Of a DNA stretch of 64,000 nucleotides, positions 1 through 8,972 are shown piece by piece. This DNA is from JAWXBM01 sp964470455 (GTDB taxonomy: Bacteria; Pseudomonadota; Gammaproteobacteria; Xanthomonadales; SZUA-36): NCBI GenBank assembly GCA_964470455.1, contig CAYYCX010000007.1, positions 19,751 through 83,750 on the forward strand, in the 5' to 3' direction. Each line of letters begins with the position of its first letter. The first letter of the stretch is position 1. A model generated the notes under the pieces. It had not been told where the DNA came from and did no database searches. It saw only the letters and a program-made list of their open reading frames with translations. A program made the position numbers and the translations under genes.

Positions 1-1158
1 CCAGCTATCCTGCTTTGCACCATCATGCTGGCCATGGCCAATTCTTCTCCCGCAGGAACCAACCCGCGTGCCCGTGATCTCGGCGTGCCCTTTTCCGGCA
101 CTCCGGGCCCATTCAATGCGATTACCGATGTGGCCGGTGTCACGGTGGGCCAGGTCACGCTGATCTCCGGCGATGGCCCGCTGGAAGTGGGCAAGGGCCC
201 CGTGCGCACCGGCGTCACTGCCATCCTGCCACGCGGCAAAAGCTACGACCCGGTGTTTGCCGGCTGGTATTCGCTGAACGGCAATGGCGAGATGACCGGC
301 ACCACCTGGATCGAGGAAGGCGGTTTCCTGGAGGGCCCGGTGATGATCACCAACACCCACAGCGTGGGCGTGGTGCGTGATGCGGTGATCGCCTGGCAAC
401 TCAAGCACAAACTGTATGAGGAACTGCCCGGCGAGCCCGGTGTGTTCTGGTCTCTGCCTGTGGTCGCGGAAACGTATGACGGCTGGCTGAACGACATCAA
501 CGGCTTCCACGTCACGGCCGAACATGCCTTCCAGGCGCTGGATGGCGCGGTTTCCGGGCCGGTCGCCGAAGGCGGTGTGGGCGGCGGCACCGGCATGATG
601 ACGCACGACTTCAAGGGCGGCATCGGCACGGCTTCACGCCTAGTGAGGGAGAACGAGCAGGTCTATACGGTAGGCGTGCTGGTCCAATCCAATTACGGTA
701 TTCGCGACACCCTGACCATCGCCGGTGTTCCGGTGGGCCAGGAGATCACCGACCTGATGCCCAGCGAAGGCGCAACGAAAGAAGACACCGGTTCCATCAT
801 CGTGCTTGTGGCCACCGATGCGCCTTTGCTGCCGCACCAGCTCAAACGCATCGCGCGGCGCGTGCCGATGGGCCTGGCACGAGTGGGCAGCTATGCCGGC
901 AACGGCTCGGGCGATATCTTCATTGCCTTCTCAACGGCCAATCCGGGCGCTGCGGCCCGTGAAGGCGCGAAGCAGGCTGCGTTCCTGCCCAACGACAGCC
1001 TCAGCCCGCTGTTCCTGGCCACGGTGGAGGCTACCGAAGAAGCCATCGTCAATGCCCTGGTGGCGGGCCGCGACATGACCGGCATCAACGGCAATACCGT
1101 TTATGGCATTCCGCATGATCGCCTGCGGGCCTTGATGAAAAAATACAATCGAAATTGA
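1..1158 (+). CDS. P1 (S58) family aminopeptidase, DmpA/BapA-like, 5' end cut by window edge
   Basis: This is an N-terminal-nucleophile aminopeptidase of MEROPS family S58, related to DmpA (D-/L-aminopeptidase) and BapA (beta-peptidyl aminopeptidase). These enzymes cleave themselves before a serine that then serves as the nucleophile. Counting from the ATG at 25, Ser295 lies in the context GNGSGD, followed by IFIAFST, which is the family cleavage site. A GGVGGGTGM glycine-rich segment precedes it, as in DmpA. The frame stays open upstream of the ATG to base 1 and encodes a hydrophobic stretch (PAILLCTIMLAMA), so the true start and an export signal probably lie outside the window and the protein is periplasmic. 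Its stop codon overlaps the start of the next gene (TGATG), implying translational coupling. Substrate specificity cannot be read from the sequence. Confidence 0.88.
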   Translation, partial: PAILLCTIMLAMANSSPAGTNPRARDLGVPFSGTPGPFNAITDVAGVTVGQVTLISGDGPLEVGKGPVRTGVTAILPRGKSYDPVFAGWYSLNGNGEMTGTTWIEEGGFLEGPVMITNTHSVGVVRDAVIAWQLKHKLYEELPGEPGVFWSLPVVAETYDGWLNDINGFHVTAEHAFQALDGAVSGPVAEGGVGGGTGMMTHDFKGGIGTASRLVRENEQVYTVGVLVQSNYGIRDTLTIAGVPVGQEITDLMPSEGATKEDTGSIIVLVATDAPLLPHQLKRIARRVPMGLARVGSYAGNGSGDIFIAFSTANPGAAAREGAKQAAFLPNDSLSPLFLATVEATEEAIVNALVAGRDMTGINGNTVYGIPHDRLRALMKKYNRN

Positions 1159-2078
1159 TGGCGCAATTGAAGGACCTGCTGCACTGCTCCCCGGAAGTCG
1201 AGCAAGCGTTGGCCGATGGCCAGGCTGTGGTGGCGCTGGAATCCACGGTGATTTCTCACGGCTTGCCCTGGCCGCGGAATCTTGAAACTGCCTCAGCCAT
1301 TGAAGCGGCTGTGCGAGCGGAAGGCGCCATACCGGCCACGGTGGCGGTGCTGGCTGGCAAACTCAAAGCCGGCCTGGAGGCCGCAGAGCTGGAGCAACTC
1401 GCCCGGCTTGGCCCGGCAGCCATCAAGTGCAGCAGTCGCGATCTGCCGTTTGTCATGCAGTCGGGCCGAAACGGCACCACCACCGTTGCCGCCACCATGC
1501 GGGCCGCCTCCATGGCCGGTATTCGTGTGTTTGCTACCGGTGGAATCGGTGGCGTGCACCGCGGTGCGGAGTCGAGTTTCGACATCTCTGCTGATTTGCA
1601 GGAGCTGGCCCGCACTCCCGTAGCGGTGGTCAGCGCCGGTCCCAAAGCCATTCTTGACCTGGCACTGACCAGCGAATACCTGGAAACTCACGGCGTGCCG
1701 GTCATCGGCTACCAAACCGATCAGTTACCGGCGTTTTACAGTCGCGACAGCGGGATTGTGGTAGACCAGCGTTGTGACAACGTTGCGGATATCGCGGCGG
1801 TGCTGCGCATACAGTGGAAACTGGGCATGGCGGGCGCGCTGGTGTTGAACCCCATACCGGATGCCCATGCCCTGGATCGCGCCACGGTGGAAAACGCGAT
1901 TGGTGCCGCGATTTCAGAAGCCGAAGTGGCGGGCATCAGGGGCAAGGCGCTCACGCCCTGGCTGCTGGCCAGGCTGGAACAGTTGAGCGGTGGCAAAAGT
2001 GTTGAGGCCAATGTTGCTCTGTTGCTGAACAATGCCCGCCTGGGGGCAGGGATTGCGGTAGCTCTTGGGACAGGGTGA
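1158..2078 (+). CDS. psuG: Pseudouridine-5'-phosphate glycosidase
   Basis: PsuG reversibly splits pseudouridine 5'-phosphate into uracil and ribose 5-phosphate through a lysine adduct, which lets cells recycle the modified nucleoside. The 306-residue protein covers the whole family. Recognisable sites are Glu28 in ALESTVISHG, Lys90 in IKCSSRDLP, and Lys163 in SAGPKAILDL, matching the catalytic Glu31/Lys93/Lys166 pattern of the Escherichia coli enzyme. I start it at the ATG at 1158 rather than the TTG one codon earlier, because that ATG overlaps the TGA of the preceding peptidase gene. No PsuK kinase or nucleoside transporter lies next to it, so the partner steps must be encoded elsewhere. The pairing with a DmpA-like peptidase has no obvious metabolic explanation. 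Confidence 0.93.
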   Translation: MAQLKDLLHCSPEVEQALADGQAVVALESTVISHGLPWPRNLETASAIEAAVRAEGAIPATVAVLAGKLKAGLEAAELEQLARLGPAAIKCSSRDLPFVMQSGRNGTTTVAATMRAASMAGIRVFATGGIGGVHRGAESSFDISADLQELARTPVAVVSAGPKAILDLALTSEYLETHGVPVIGYQTDQLPAFYSRDSGIVVDQRCDNVADIAAVLRIQWKLGMAGALVLNPIPDAHALDRATVENAIGAAISEAEVAGIRGKALTPWLLARLEQLSGGKSVEANVALLLNNARLGAGIAVALGTG

Positions 2079-2170
2079 CGTTCAATCTTGCATCCCCGTC
2101 ATGCCGTCGGTAAATGGTGATTCGGGGGGCGCCCCGGACCAAGTCAGGTGTGACGGTAACTATTTAATTC

Positions 2171-2326
2171 CGTCATCCCGGAAACGGCGCAGCCGTTCTC
2201 CGGGATCCAGTTCTCCGCCGAAAATTACGAGAACATGGATCCCGGATCACGCGCTTCGCGCTGTCCGGGATGACGTTGTTGGAAGGGGATTCGGGATGAC
2301 GTTGTTGGAAGGGGATCCGGGATGAC
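2171..2326. repeat. Dispersed GTCATCCCGG palindromic repeat with short tandem duplication
   Basis: Two outward-facing arms (CGTCATCCCGG near 2171 and CCGGGATGACG ending near 2275) enclose smaller hairpins, forming a long imperfect palindrome between convergent genes. It is followed by two tandem copies of a 26-nt unit (2275-2300 and 2301-2326) that differ at one base. Related GTCAT(T/C)CCGG elements occur near 10619, 16696 and 43434. The arrangement resembles REP-like intergenic elements; a role in termination or mRNA stability is only inference. Confidence 0.75.
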
Positions 2327-2334
2327 GCAAAAAG

Positions 2335-3294
2335 TCAATAACCCCGCTCGCGGTCGACCCCGTAGTTCAGTTCCTGCCCGGCTTCAAAGCGCCGAAAATT
2401 CTCCATGAATATGGCTGCGATATCTTGCGGCCAGCTGCGGGCAGCGACATGCGCGGTGAGGGTAAGGTTGGGCGCGGTCCACAGCGGACTCGATTTGGGC
2501 AACGGCTCGTTGCGGAACACATCCAGCACCGCTCCCGCAATCTGGCGCTGTTGCAGGGCGTTCACCAGCGCATCCTCATCCACCAGGGTGCCACGCCCGA
2601 TATTGATAAACAGTGCTGAAGGCTTCATGGCAGCAAAAGCTGCAGCATCCATCAGGCCCGTGGTGGCCGGTGTATCCGGCAGCACGGCAACCACGTAATC
2701 GGCCAGCGCCAGGAATTCGTGCAACCCGGCAACGGCGAACACACGCTCAATCCCGGCTTGCGCCGCACCGCTGCGGCTCAACCCGACCAGTTCCAGGCCA
2801 AACCCGGATGCCACTTCGGCGATATGCCCACCGATCGAGCCCAGCCCCATGATGCCCAGGGTCTTGCCGGTCATGCGCCCGGAGGACTCCGGCCACCACT
2901 GCCTGGCGCGCTGCATTTCCAGCCGCTGCACCAGTTGCAGCTCGTGAGCCAGAATGTGCCCCAGGGCGTATTCAGCCATTTGCGGGCCAAATACTTTCTT
3001 GATTCCGGTCAGAAGGAAGTCCTGGCGCTGGGTATGCAACAGGGGGGTGATTCCGGCCCAGGTGGATTGCACCCAGCGAATGCCGGGCAGGTGGTCGACC
3101 AGGCTTGCGGCGATATCGGGTTGCGCCAGCAAAACCGCCTGGCCGGACCAGGCGGCGAGGGCCTCTTCAGTGGTGGTGGCAAAACCCAGCTCGATGCCTT
3201 CGTTGGCGAGCTTCTCCAGCAGCGGCGGATACTCCGCGGCGTCCTGGCAGGCGACCAGTATGCCGCTTCCAGTCTGTTGTTCGCGGTTGCTCAT
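2335..3294 (-). CDS. D-2-hydroxyacid dehydrogenase (glyoxylate/hydroxypyruvate reductase-like)
   Basis: This is an NAD(P)-dependent D-isomer-specific 2-hydroxyacid dehydrogenase that would reduce a 2-keto acid to the D-hydroxyacid, or the reverse. The 319-residue protein has an N-terminal substrate-domain half, a Rossmann glycine motif GLGSIG at residues 150-155, and the family catalytic residues Arg234 (in NIGRG), Glu263 (in RNEP) and His282 (in LTAHVA). No signal peptide is visible, so it is cytoplasmic. It is the second gene of a leftward pair: its ATG overlaps the TGA of the upstream methyltransferase gene (ATGA at 3291-3294). The exact keto acid cannot be predicted; the closest feel is to the GhrA-type group. 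Confidence 0.88.
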   Translation of the reverse strand: MSNREQQTGSGILVACQDAAEYPPLLEKLANEGIELGFATTTEEALAAWSGQAVLLAQPDIAASLVDHLPGIRWVQSTWAGITPLLHTQRQDFLLTGIKKVFGPQMAEYALGHILAHELQLVQRLEMQRARQWWPESSGRMTGKTLGIMGLGSIGGHIAEVASGFGLELVGLSRSGAAQAGIERVFAVAGLHEFLALADYVVAVLPDTPATTGLMDAAAFAAMKPSALFINIGRGTLVDEDALVNALQQRQIAGAVLDVFRNEPLPKSSPLWTAPNLTLTAHVAARSWPQDIAAIFMENFRRFEAGQELNYGVDRERGY

Positions 3295-4130
3295 GGCAGG
3301 GCAGGAGCGGGTTTGATGCCTTCCGCGTAATTGATCACATACCAGATCGAGGCCCCGGCCACTTCGTGATACCGGCCCAGCGCGGTAACGGCCTGGCGGT
3401 ACTCCGCCAACCCCACTTTGCCGGTTGCCAGCACGGTTTCCTCCGCGCCTTCCAGCACACCCACCAGGTTTCCGACGATGCCTTCGAATCCGGCCTGGCC
3501 GTGGCAGGCGCCATACAGCACAAAGTCGATGCGGCTTGGAATGGCGCCGGCCCGGTGCAGCAGCTCAGGCAATTTGCGGCCCACCAGCGGATCGTTGCCG
3601 ATGCTGCGGTAGCTTTCAAAATAAGCCTGCCAAACCGCCGCCAGCCCGGGTGGCTCGGGCCAGAAACGCATCAGGTCGTGGTCATCATCCAGCAAAACCA
3701 CTCGTCCTCCTGGCCGAACGGCCTTCACCATTTGCTGCACCACACCCAGTGGATTCGAAACATGCTCCAGCAGGAAGCGGGTGTGCGCCAGGTCGAAACT
3801 ACCGCGCTCCTCCTCCGTGAGCGGCAGGTCAAAGGCATCACCCTGGCGGAAATCGATCGGGCAACCAGCGGCTGGCTGGCTGCTTGTTGCCGCCTGCAGT
3901 TGGTCGGGGTTGCGCTCCACGGCCACGATGCGGGCATCGCCGGGCAGGTGCTGCGCCATCAGTTTGCTGAACTGGCCGGTGCCGGCGCCCACATCCAGCA
4001 CGCGTTTTTCCTCGCCAAGCTGGAGCGCGCTCAGGCAGCGGTCGTTGATCAGCCGGTTCATCAGCGCCAGCCGTTCGCGCTCGGTGGCGGAACTGCCGTG
4101 GATGTAGGCCTGGGTGTTGGTCTGGCACAT
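3291..4130 (-). CDS. Class I SAM-dependent methyltransferase
   Basis: This 279-residue soluble protein has the seven-strand class I methyltransferase fold. The S-adenosylmethionine loop VLDVGAGTGQF is near residues 44-54, followed by an acidic motif II region (VAVERNPDQL) and a post-I segment (FRQGDAFDLPL). A later strand reads PGGRVVLLDDDHD. The substrate is unknown: it resembles UbiE/Methyltransf_25-type small-molecule methyltransferases rather than a DNA or rRNA enzyme, since no NPPY or similar motif is present. It is the first gene of a two-gene leftward operon and overlaps the hydroxyacid dehydrogenase gene by four bases. Confidence 0.82.
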   Translation of the reverse strand: MCQTNTQAYIHGSSATERERLALMNRLINDRCLSALQLGEEKRVLDVGAGTGQFSKLMAQHLPGDARIVAVERNPDQLQAATSSQPAAGCPIDFRQGDAFDLPLTEEERGSFDLAHTRFLLEHVSNPLGVVQQMVKAVRPGGRVVLLDDDHDLMRFWPEPPGLAAVWQAYFESYRSIGNDPLVGRKLPELLHRAGAIPSRIDFVLYGACHGQAGFEGIVGNLVGVLEGAEETVLATGKVGLAEYRQAVTALGRYHEVAGASIWYVINYAEGIKPAPALP

Positions 4131-4137
4131 GAGATTC

Positions 4138-5025
4138 TCAGGAGTTGGTCAGGACGGTTGGAAAGGTTTTTCGGAATGTCGGTTGGTCCACCCGCTTCTG
4201 TGGCATGGCCACAATGGAGCGCTGCGCGCAGAAACCGGCTGCATGCTGCAGCATACGCTGGACAGTCTCATCGGCAAACTGCAACCCGCCTGCCTGATCG
4301 GGGTAAATCTGCCGGAGATCCTGCAGTGTGAGGTAGCGTGGATCGTGCAGCTCCGCCAGCAGGGCGAAGCGCACTTCCTCATGGTCGCGTTTCACCCAGA
4401 GGTCATAAACCTGCGCGGCCAGCTGCGGCGGCGGCTGGTCAGCCGGCTGGCCGGACATGCAGAGCACGTTGGTACTGGCCGGGACTTCACCCAACCAGCG
4501 ATGGCGCTTGTCCACGCGCCAGCCCGAGTTTTCCAGCGTCGCGCCCATGGAGGCGCCTGCACGGATGGCGGCGTAAGCTTCCTGCAGCGAGTCGGGCAGG
4601 CCGTCCGCGAATTCGCTGATGGCCAGGGTGCGTGTGATCCGGTGGTTGGCGGGTGTGTCGGCAGCATGGCTGCCTCCTGCAGGTGCGGTGTCATCCGCAT
4701 GTAGGAGTGAGCCATGCTCGCCACCGCTTTCAGTCTCCTCGGCCGCGTGGCTGTAGAGGCTGGAAATGCGCAGGTTCCCCTGCTGCTCGATCACCTCCAC
4801 CCCATAGCTGCCGAAACAGCGTTTGATGCGTTCGCTGTTGAGCAGCGGGCGCAGCTGTTCCATGGCCGGGCAGGCTCGTCTGTCGCTCGTCTCTTCCACC
4901 GCCTCGTCGGCCAGCACCTCGTCCGACAGCACCTCGTCCGACAGCACCTCGTCGGCCAGAAATGGGCCAGCCACCAGCAGGAGTGCCAGGCATGCCGCCT
5001 GCAGCCGGCGCTCAGACTTCATCAT
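4138..5025 (-). CDS. Secreted protein of unknown function with repeat-derived insertion
   Basis: I do not recognise this family. The 295-residue product begins MMKSERRLQAACLALLLVAG, a clear signal peptide, so the mature protein is exported. I chose the start at 5025 because GGGG lies six bases upstream and the longer frame would replace the signal peptide with a poorly coded extension. The start overlaps the 3' end of the upstream hydantoinase gene (TGA at 5012-5014), suggesting translational coupling. Just after the signal peptide is a tandem DEVLS repeat encoded by a 15-nt unit (about 4916-4965). Residues about 99-122 are encoded by a dispersed palindromic repeat (4659-4731) that also occurs elsewhere in the window, so that segment is probably a later insertion. 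The C-terminal half contains two Cys residues that could form a disulfide. Confidence 0.62.
   Translation of the reverse strand: MMKSERRLQAACLALLLVAGPFLADEVLSDEVLSDEVLADEAVEETSDRRACPAMEQLRPLLNSERIKRCFGSYGVEVIEQQGNLRISSLYSHAAEETESGGEHGSLLHADDTAPAGGSHAADTPANHRITRTLAISEFADGLPDSLQEAYAAIRAGASMGATLENSGWRVDKRHRWLGEVPASTNVLCMSGQPADQPPPQLAAQVYDLWVKRDHEEVRFALLAELHDPRYLTLQDLRQIYPDQAGGLQFADETVQRMLQHAAGFCAQRSIVAMPQKRVDQPTFRKTFPTVLTNS
4659..4731. repeat. Dispersed two-armed repeat inside a coding sequence
   Basis: Contains GGCAGCATGGCTGCCTCCTGC at 4660-4680 and GTAGGAGTGAGCCATGCTCGCC at about 4700-4722, the two characteristic cores of the dispersed family in this window. It lies in frame within the secreted unknown protein and adds about 24 residues. 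Confidence 0.75.
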
Positions 5026-8000
5026 CGCTGCCCCTGGCCAACAATTCATTGCGACGATCGGCTTCCGCCAGTTTCGGGTCACGCAGCCCCGGCGCGCCCA
5101 GGCCGCCGCCACCAGCGGTTTTCAGCACCATCCGGTTGCCTGCCGCGATCGTTTCACGGCCCATGCCGCGCAGCGGTTTGCGATTGCCATCGGCCGCGAG
5201 TTCATACACTTCAGCCGCCGCGCCTGAGCCCCCGCCCTGGCGCCCGCGAGGCGCGTGGAGGATCCGGTCGAACATCTTGGAAACCGCGAAGGCTTCGCCA
5301 TCGGCGTGCGCAAACTCCAGCACCTGCCCGAGCCCGCCGCGGTGGGCGCCCGCACCTCCGGAGCCGGGGCGATATTCCTTGCGCCACAGGATCAGCGGCG
5401 CGGCATTCTCGGTGATTTCCACCGGCGTACTGCGTACTCCGGAAGGAAACGCCGTACTGTTGAGGCCATCGAGGCCAGGCCTTCCGCCCGTTCCGCCCGC
5501 GTAGAACGAATTGATGACGAACGGAGGGCTTTCGCTGCCCGCGACCACGCCCTTGCCACCCAGGAACACCGGCCCGAACAGGCACGAAGCGCCTTCAGCC
5601 GGAACGTTGCCGCGCATGGGCGTTTCCAGGCAGCCCAGCACCACGTCGGGCAGCATCTGGCCGATGGCATGGCGTGCCGATACCGCAGCCGGCCGCGGCG
5701 CGTTGAGGATGCAACCTTCCGGCGCCGTCACCCGCACCACGCCCAGCGAGCCGGCGTTGTTGGGAATGTCATTGCCAATCACGCAGCGCACGCCGAAGCT
5801 GGCGTAGGCCTGGGTGTAGGTCAGCGGCACATTGATACCCCGAGCGCTGACATTGGAACTGCCGCCAAAATCCACGTCGATGCCACTGTCGCTGATGCGC
5901 ACCTTGCAGGCCAGGTCGACCGGCTGGTCGTAACCGTCAATGCGCATGGAATAGCTCCACTCACCCACCGGCAACCGGCGGATCTCTTCCAGCATGGCAG
6001 CCTGTGACTGGTTGATGATGTAATCGCCCAGGTCCTGCAAACCACCCAGCCCGAACTCCCGCAGCGTTTCCAGAAGCCGTTCCGCGCCGGCCCGGTTGCA
6101 GGTGGCCAGTGAGTACAGATCACCTTCCGCCGCCACCGGGTCGCGCACATTGACGCGCAGGATTTCCAGCAGCGTGTGGTTGGGTTCGCCGGCTTTGAAC
6201 AGGTAGCCGATGGGAATGTTCAGGCCTTCCTCGAAAACCTGGCGGCCATCGGCGCCAAATCCCAGCCCGCCCACATCGGCAATGTGCGAAGTGGCTGCGA
6301 ACAGGGCGACGGCTTTGCCTTCATGGAACACCGGCGTCACCACGGTGAAATCGTTCAGGTGGCCGGTGCCGTGCCAGGGATCGTTGGTGACCAGCACATC
6401 GCCTGCCTGGAGTTTCTCCAGCGGGAATTTCTCCAGGAAATAACCCACGCTGGCGGCCATGGCGTTCACATGCCCGGGCGTGCCGGTAATGGCCTGGGCC
6501 AGCATGCGGCCGCGTGGATCAAACACCCCGGCGGAAAGATCGCCCGCTTCGCGTACCGTGGTGCTGAAAGCGGTGCGGATCAGGGTTTGCGCCTGTTCCT
6601 CTACGATCGCCAGCAGCCGTGACCAGGCCAGTTGCATATGTAGGAGGCAGCCATGCTGCCGTTGATCCGGTCCATGATCGCGAGCATGGCTCGCTCCCAC
6701 AACATGGCTCGCTCCCGCAGCATCGCTGCTTTCTACAGCCATTCGGGTCAGTACGATATTCCCGCCGGTGTCAATGGTCGCCTGCCAGCCGCGGCTAACC
6801 ACGGTCGTGGTCTGGTCTTCGGCAATCAGCGCCGGGCCCGGTATCGTGCTGCCTCCAGCCAGGTGTTCACGGCGGTAGACCGGCGCCAGTGTGGACTGGC
6901 CCGTGGCACTGTCATGCAAGTCCTGCTCTACGGCAGCGGCCGGTACACTGCATGTGGAGTGGTCGCTGGCGGCGTCCGCGGAACCCGCATGTGCCGCGCC
7001 CTGGTTTTCACTCGAGGAGTGATCCTGTTCGTGCAGCCGCTCCGCCATGACGGTCAGGGTCCAGCTGAGGATCTCGATACCCACCTCGGGCATGTGACGC
7101 CCATACAGGCGATCATATGCCGCCTCGAAAGCCTGCTGGTATTCGGCGGCGCTGCCCTCGTGGCAATCACCCTCCGGGAGGCGCACGGCAATCTCGTGGC
7201 CCTGTCCGATATAGCGCATATACGCCTGGCGGGTTTCGAGCTGCGGCTGCCCAGGCGCGCCCTGGCTGACCACGGCGGCGGCCTCCTGGTGCATGTCGGC
7301 AAACAGCTGGTTGACCAACTCGTGGTCCAGTTGCGAAAGCTTCTGGTGGCGGCTGCGCACCACTTCGTAGGCAACCGGCGCCAGCAGGAAGCCGACGGCG
7401 GAACCCACGCCCGCCTGGGCCGGAATGATGATTTGCCGCACGCCGAGCTTTTCACCCAGCCGCGTGGCGTGCAGCGGCGCGGCGCCGCCAAAGGCCACCA
7501 TGGCGCGGGCGCTGATATCAAAACCGAACTCCGCGGCATGGGCCCGCGCGGCGGCCGCCATGTTTTCTTCCACCACCTCGCACAGGCCGGCGGCGGCGGT
7601 AACGGCATCCTGTTCCAGGGGATTGCCCAGCTGCTCAAGTAAAGCCCGGGTGGCCGCCGCGGCATCCAGCCGGAAGGCGCCTCCGGCAAAGGAAGCGGCG
7701 TGCACGCGCCCCAGGCAGATATCGGCATCGGTCACGGTGGGTCGCTCGCCGCCGCGGCCATAGGCGGCAGGGCCCGGTTCCGAGCCTGCGCTTTCCGGGC
7801 CCACGGCAATCCGGCCCAGCTTGTCGATGCTGGCGACGGAACCTCCACCGGCGCCGATCTCCACCATTTCAATCACCGGAATGCGCACCGGCAGGCCGCT
7901 GCCTTTCTTGAAGCGATACACGCGGTCGACTTCAAAGCTGCGCGAGCTCAGTGGCTCGCCATCATCCAGCAGGCTGAGCTTGGCCGTGGTGCCGCCCATG

Positions 8001-8887
8001 TCAAAGGACAGCAACCGGTCCAGTCCGCCCTGGCGGGCAATGTGCTGCGCCAGGATGGCGCCGCCCGCCGGCCCGGATTCCACCAGCCGGATGGGAAAGC
8101 GCGCCGCCGTCTCCAGCGTGGTCAGTCCGCCGCCCGAGGTCATCAGCAGGAACGGGCAGCGCAGGCCCATGTCTTGCAGTTCTTCCGCCAGTCGCTGCAG
8201 GTAACGCGCCATCAAGGGCTGCACATAGGCATTGGCGCAGGCGGTGGACAAGCGCTCGAACTCGCGGATTTCGGGACACACTTCCGAGGCCAGCGTGATG
8301 GACAGGTCCGGGCGCTTTTGGTGCAGCCACTCGGCGGTCCGCAACTCGTGTTCCGGGTTCACGAAGGCGTGCAGGTAGCCGATGGCCACGCTCTCCACCT
8401 TTTCCTGGTCCAGCACCGCCAGCTCGGCTTCCAGCGTGTTGAAATCCAATGGCAGCAGCACTTCGCCGGCTGCGTTGAGGCGTTCCTTGACGGGCAGCCG
8501 CAGGTAGCGGGGCACCAGCGGCCGCGGCCGGTCGATCATGATGTCGTACTGCTCAAAACGGTCTTCATGCGCCATTTCCAGTGCATCGCGATGCCCGGCG
8601 GTGGTGAGCAGGGCGGTGCGGGCGCCACGCCGCTCGATCAGCGCGTTGGTGGCCAGGGTGGTGCCGTGGATGATCAACCCGACCTGGTTCGGCGTGATGC
8701 CCGCCTGTTGCAGCACGCGGTCGATGCCGCCCAGCACGGCGCGGCCCGGGTGATCGTAAGTGGTCAGAACCTTGATGCTGACGCGCCCGCCATCGGGCGG
8801 CTCCAGTACCACATCGGTAAAGGTGCCGCCGATATCAACGGCGAGGCGGGCTTTGGGCTCTGTGTGCATGTCGGGCGGCCAGGGCAT
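5012..8887 (-). CDS. Fused HyuA-HyuB hydantoinase / 5-oxoprolinase
   Basis: This 1291-residue cytoplasmic enzyme joins both halves of the hydantoinase/oxoprolinase family. The HyuA half (residues about 15-700) opens with the ATPase motif VDIGGTFTDVV and carries LLSFDMGGTTAKLSL in its second lobe. The HyuB half (from about 750) opens with LAWSRLLAIVEEQAQTLIRTAFS and contains FTVVTPVFHEGK and TNDPWHGTGH. Such enzymes use ATP to open cyclic amides such as 5-oxoproline or hydantoins; the precise substrate is not evident. Length matches full OplAH-type fusions. The linker at residues about 718-749 is encoded by dispersed palindromic repeats (6640-6734) yet stays in frame. An extra low-complexity stretch rich in His, Ser and Ala lies just before the HyuA C-terminal beta segment. 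The stop overlaps the downstream secreted protein's start. The divergent SDR begins 85 bases upstream. Confidence 0.92.
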   Translation of the reverse strand: MPWPPDMHTEPKARLAVDIGGTFTDVVLEPPDGGRVSIKVLTTYDHPGRAVLGGIDRVLQQAGITPNQVGLIIHGTTLATNALIERRGARTALLTTAGHRDALEMAHEDRFEQYDIMIDRPRPLVPRYLRLPVKERLNAAGEVLLPLDFNTLEAELAVLDQEKVESVAIGYLHAFVNPEHELRTAEWLHQKRPDLSITLASEVCPEIREFERLSTACANAYVQPLMARYLQRLAEELQDMGLRCPFLLMTSGGGLTTLETAARFPIRLVESGPAGGAILAQHIARQGGLDRLLSFDMGGTTAKLSLLDDGEPLSSRSFEVDRVYRFKKGSGLPVRIPVIEMVEIGAGGGSVASIDKLGRIAVGPESAGSEPGPAAYGRGGERPTVTDADICLGRVHAASFAGGAFRLDAAAATRALLEQLGNPLEQDAVTAAAGLCEVVEENMAAAARAHAAEFGFDISARAMVAFGGAAPLHATRLGEKLGVRQIIIPAQAGVGSAVGFLLAPVAYEVVRSRHQKLSQLDHELVNQLFADMHQEAAAVVSQGAPGQPQLETRQAYMRYIGQGHEIAVRLPEGDCHEGSAAEYQQAFEAAYDRLYGRHMPEVGIEILSWTLTVMAERLHEQDHSSSENQGAAHAGSADAASDHSTCSVPAAAVEQDLHDSATGQSTLAPVYRREHLAGGSTIPGPALIAEDQTTTVVSRGWQATIDTGGNIVLTRMAVESSDAAGASHVVGASHARDHGPDQRQHGCLLHMQLAWSRLLAIVEEQAQTLIRTAFSTTVREAGDLSAGVFDPRGRMLAQAITGTPGHVNAMAASVGYFLEKFPLEKLQAGDVLVTNDPWHGTGHLNDFTVVTPVFHEGKAVALFAATSHIADVGGLGFGADGRQVFEEGLNIPIGYLFKAGEPNHTLLEILRVNVRDPVAAEGDLYSLATCNRAGAERLLETLREFGLGGLQDLGDYIINQSQAAMLEEIRRLPVGEWSYSMRIDGYDQPVDLACKVRISDSGIDVDFGGSSNVSARGINVPLTYTQAYASFGVRCVIGNDIPNNAGSLGVVRVTAPEGCILNAPRPAAVSARHAIGQMLPDVVLGCLETPMRGNVPAEGASCLFGPVFLGGKGVVAGSESPPFVINSFYAGGTGGRPGLDGLNSTAFPSGVRSTPVEITENAAPLILWRKEYRPGSGGAGAHRGGLGQVLEFAHADGEAFAVSKMFDRILHAPRGRQGGGSGAAAEVYELAADGNRKPLRGMGRETIAAGNRMVLKTAGGGGLGAPGLRDPKLAEADRRNELLARGSDDEV
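6640..6734. repeat. Dispersed repeat forming the HyuA-HyuB linker
   Basis: Holds one GGCAGCCATGCTGCC arm (about 6646-6660) and two GCATGGCTCGCTCCC-type arms (about 6683-6716), the same cores found in intergenic copies elsewhere. Here the whole array is translated in frame as the interdomain linker, which reads GASHARD in the middle. Confidence 0.8.
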
Positions 8888-8972
8888 TCTTCAGGAATTG
8901 ACCCTAGTGTACTTTCCCTTGCGATATAGTTGCAGGCTTCGGGCAGTCAGCCCGCCTTGCGGGAGCAACACA

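Noticed and set aside
3105..4331. Long rightward frame over the methyltransferase gene
   Set aside because: It lies opposite two well-supported leftward genes with family motifs; its translation is Arg/Gln/His-rich and has no recognisable domain.
7700..8929. Rightward frame opposite the hydantoinase gene
   Set aside because: No motif; antisense to the ATPase domain with its intact signature.
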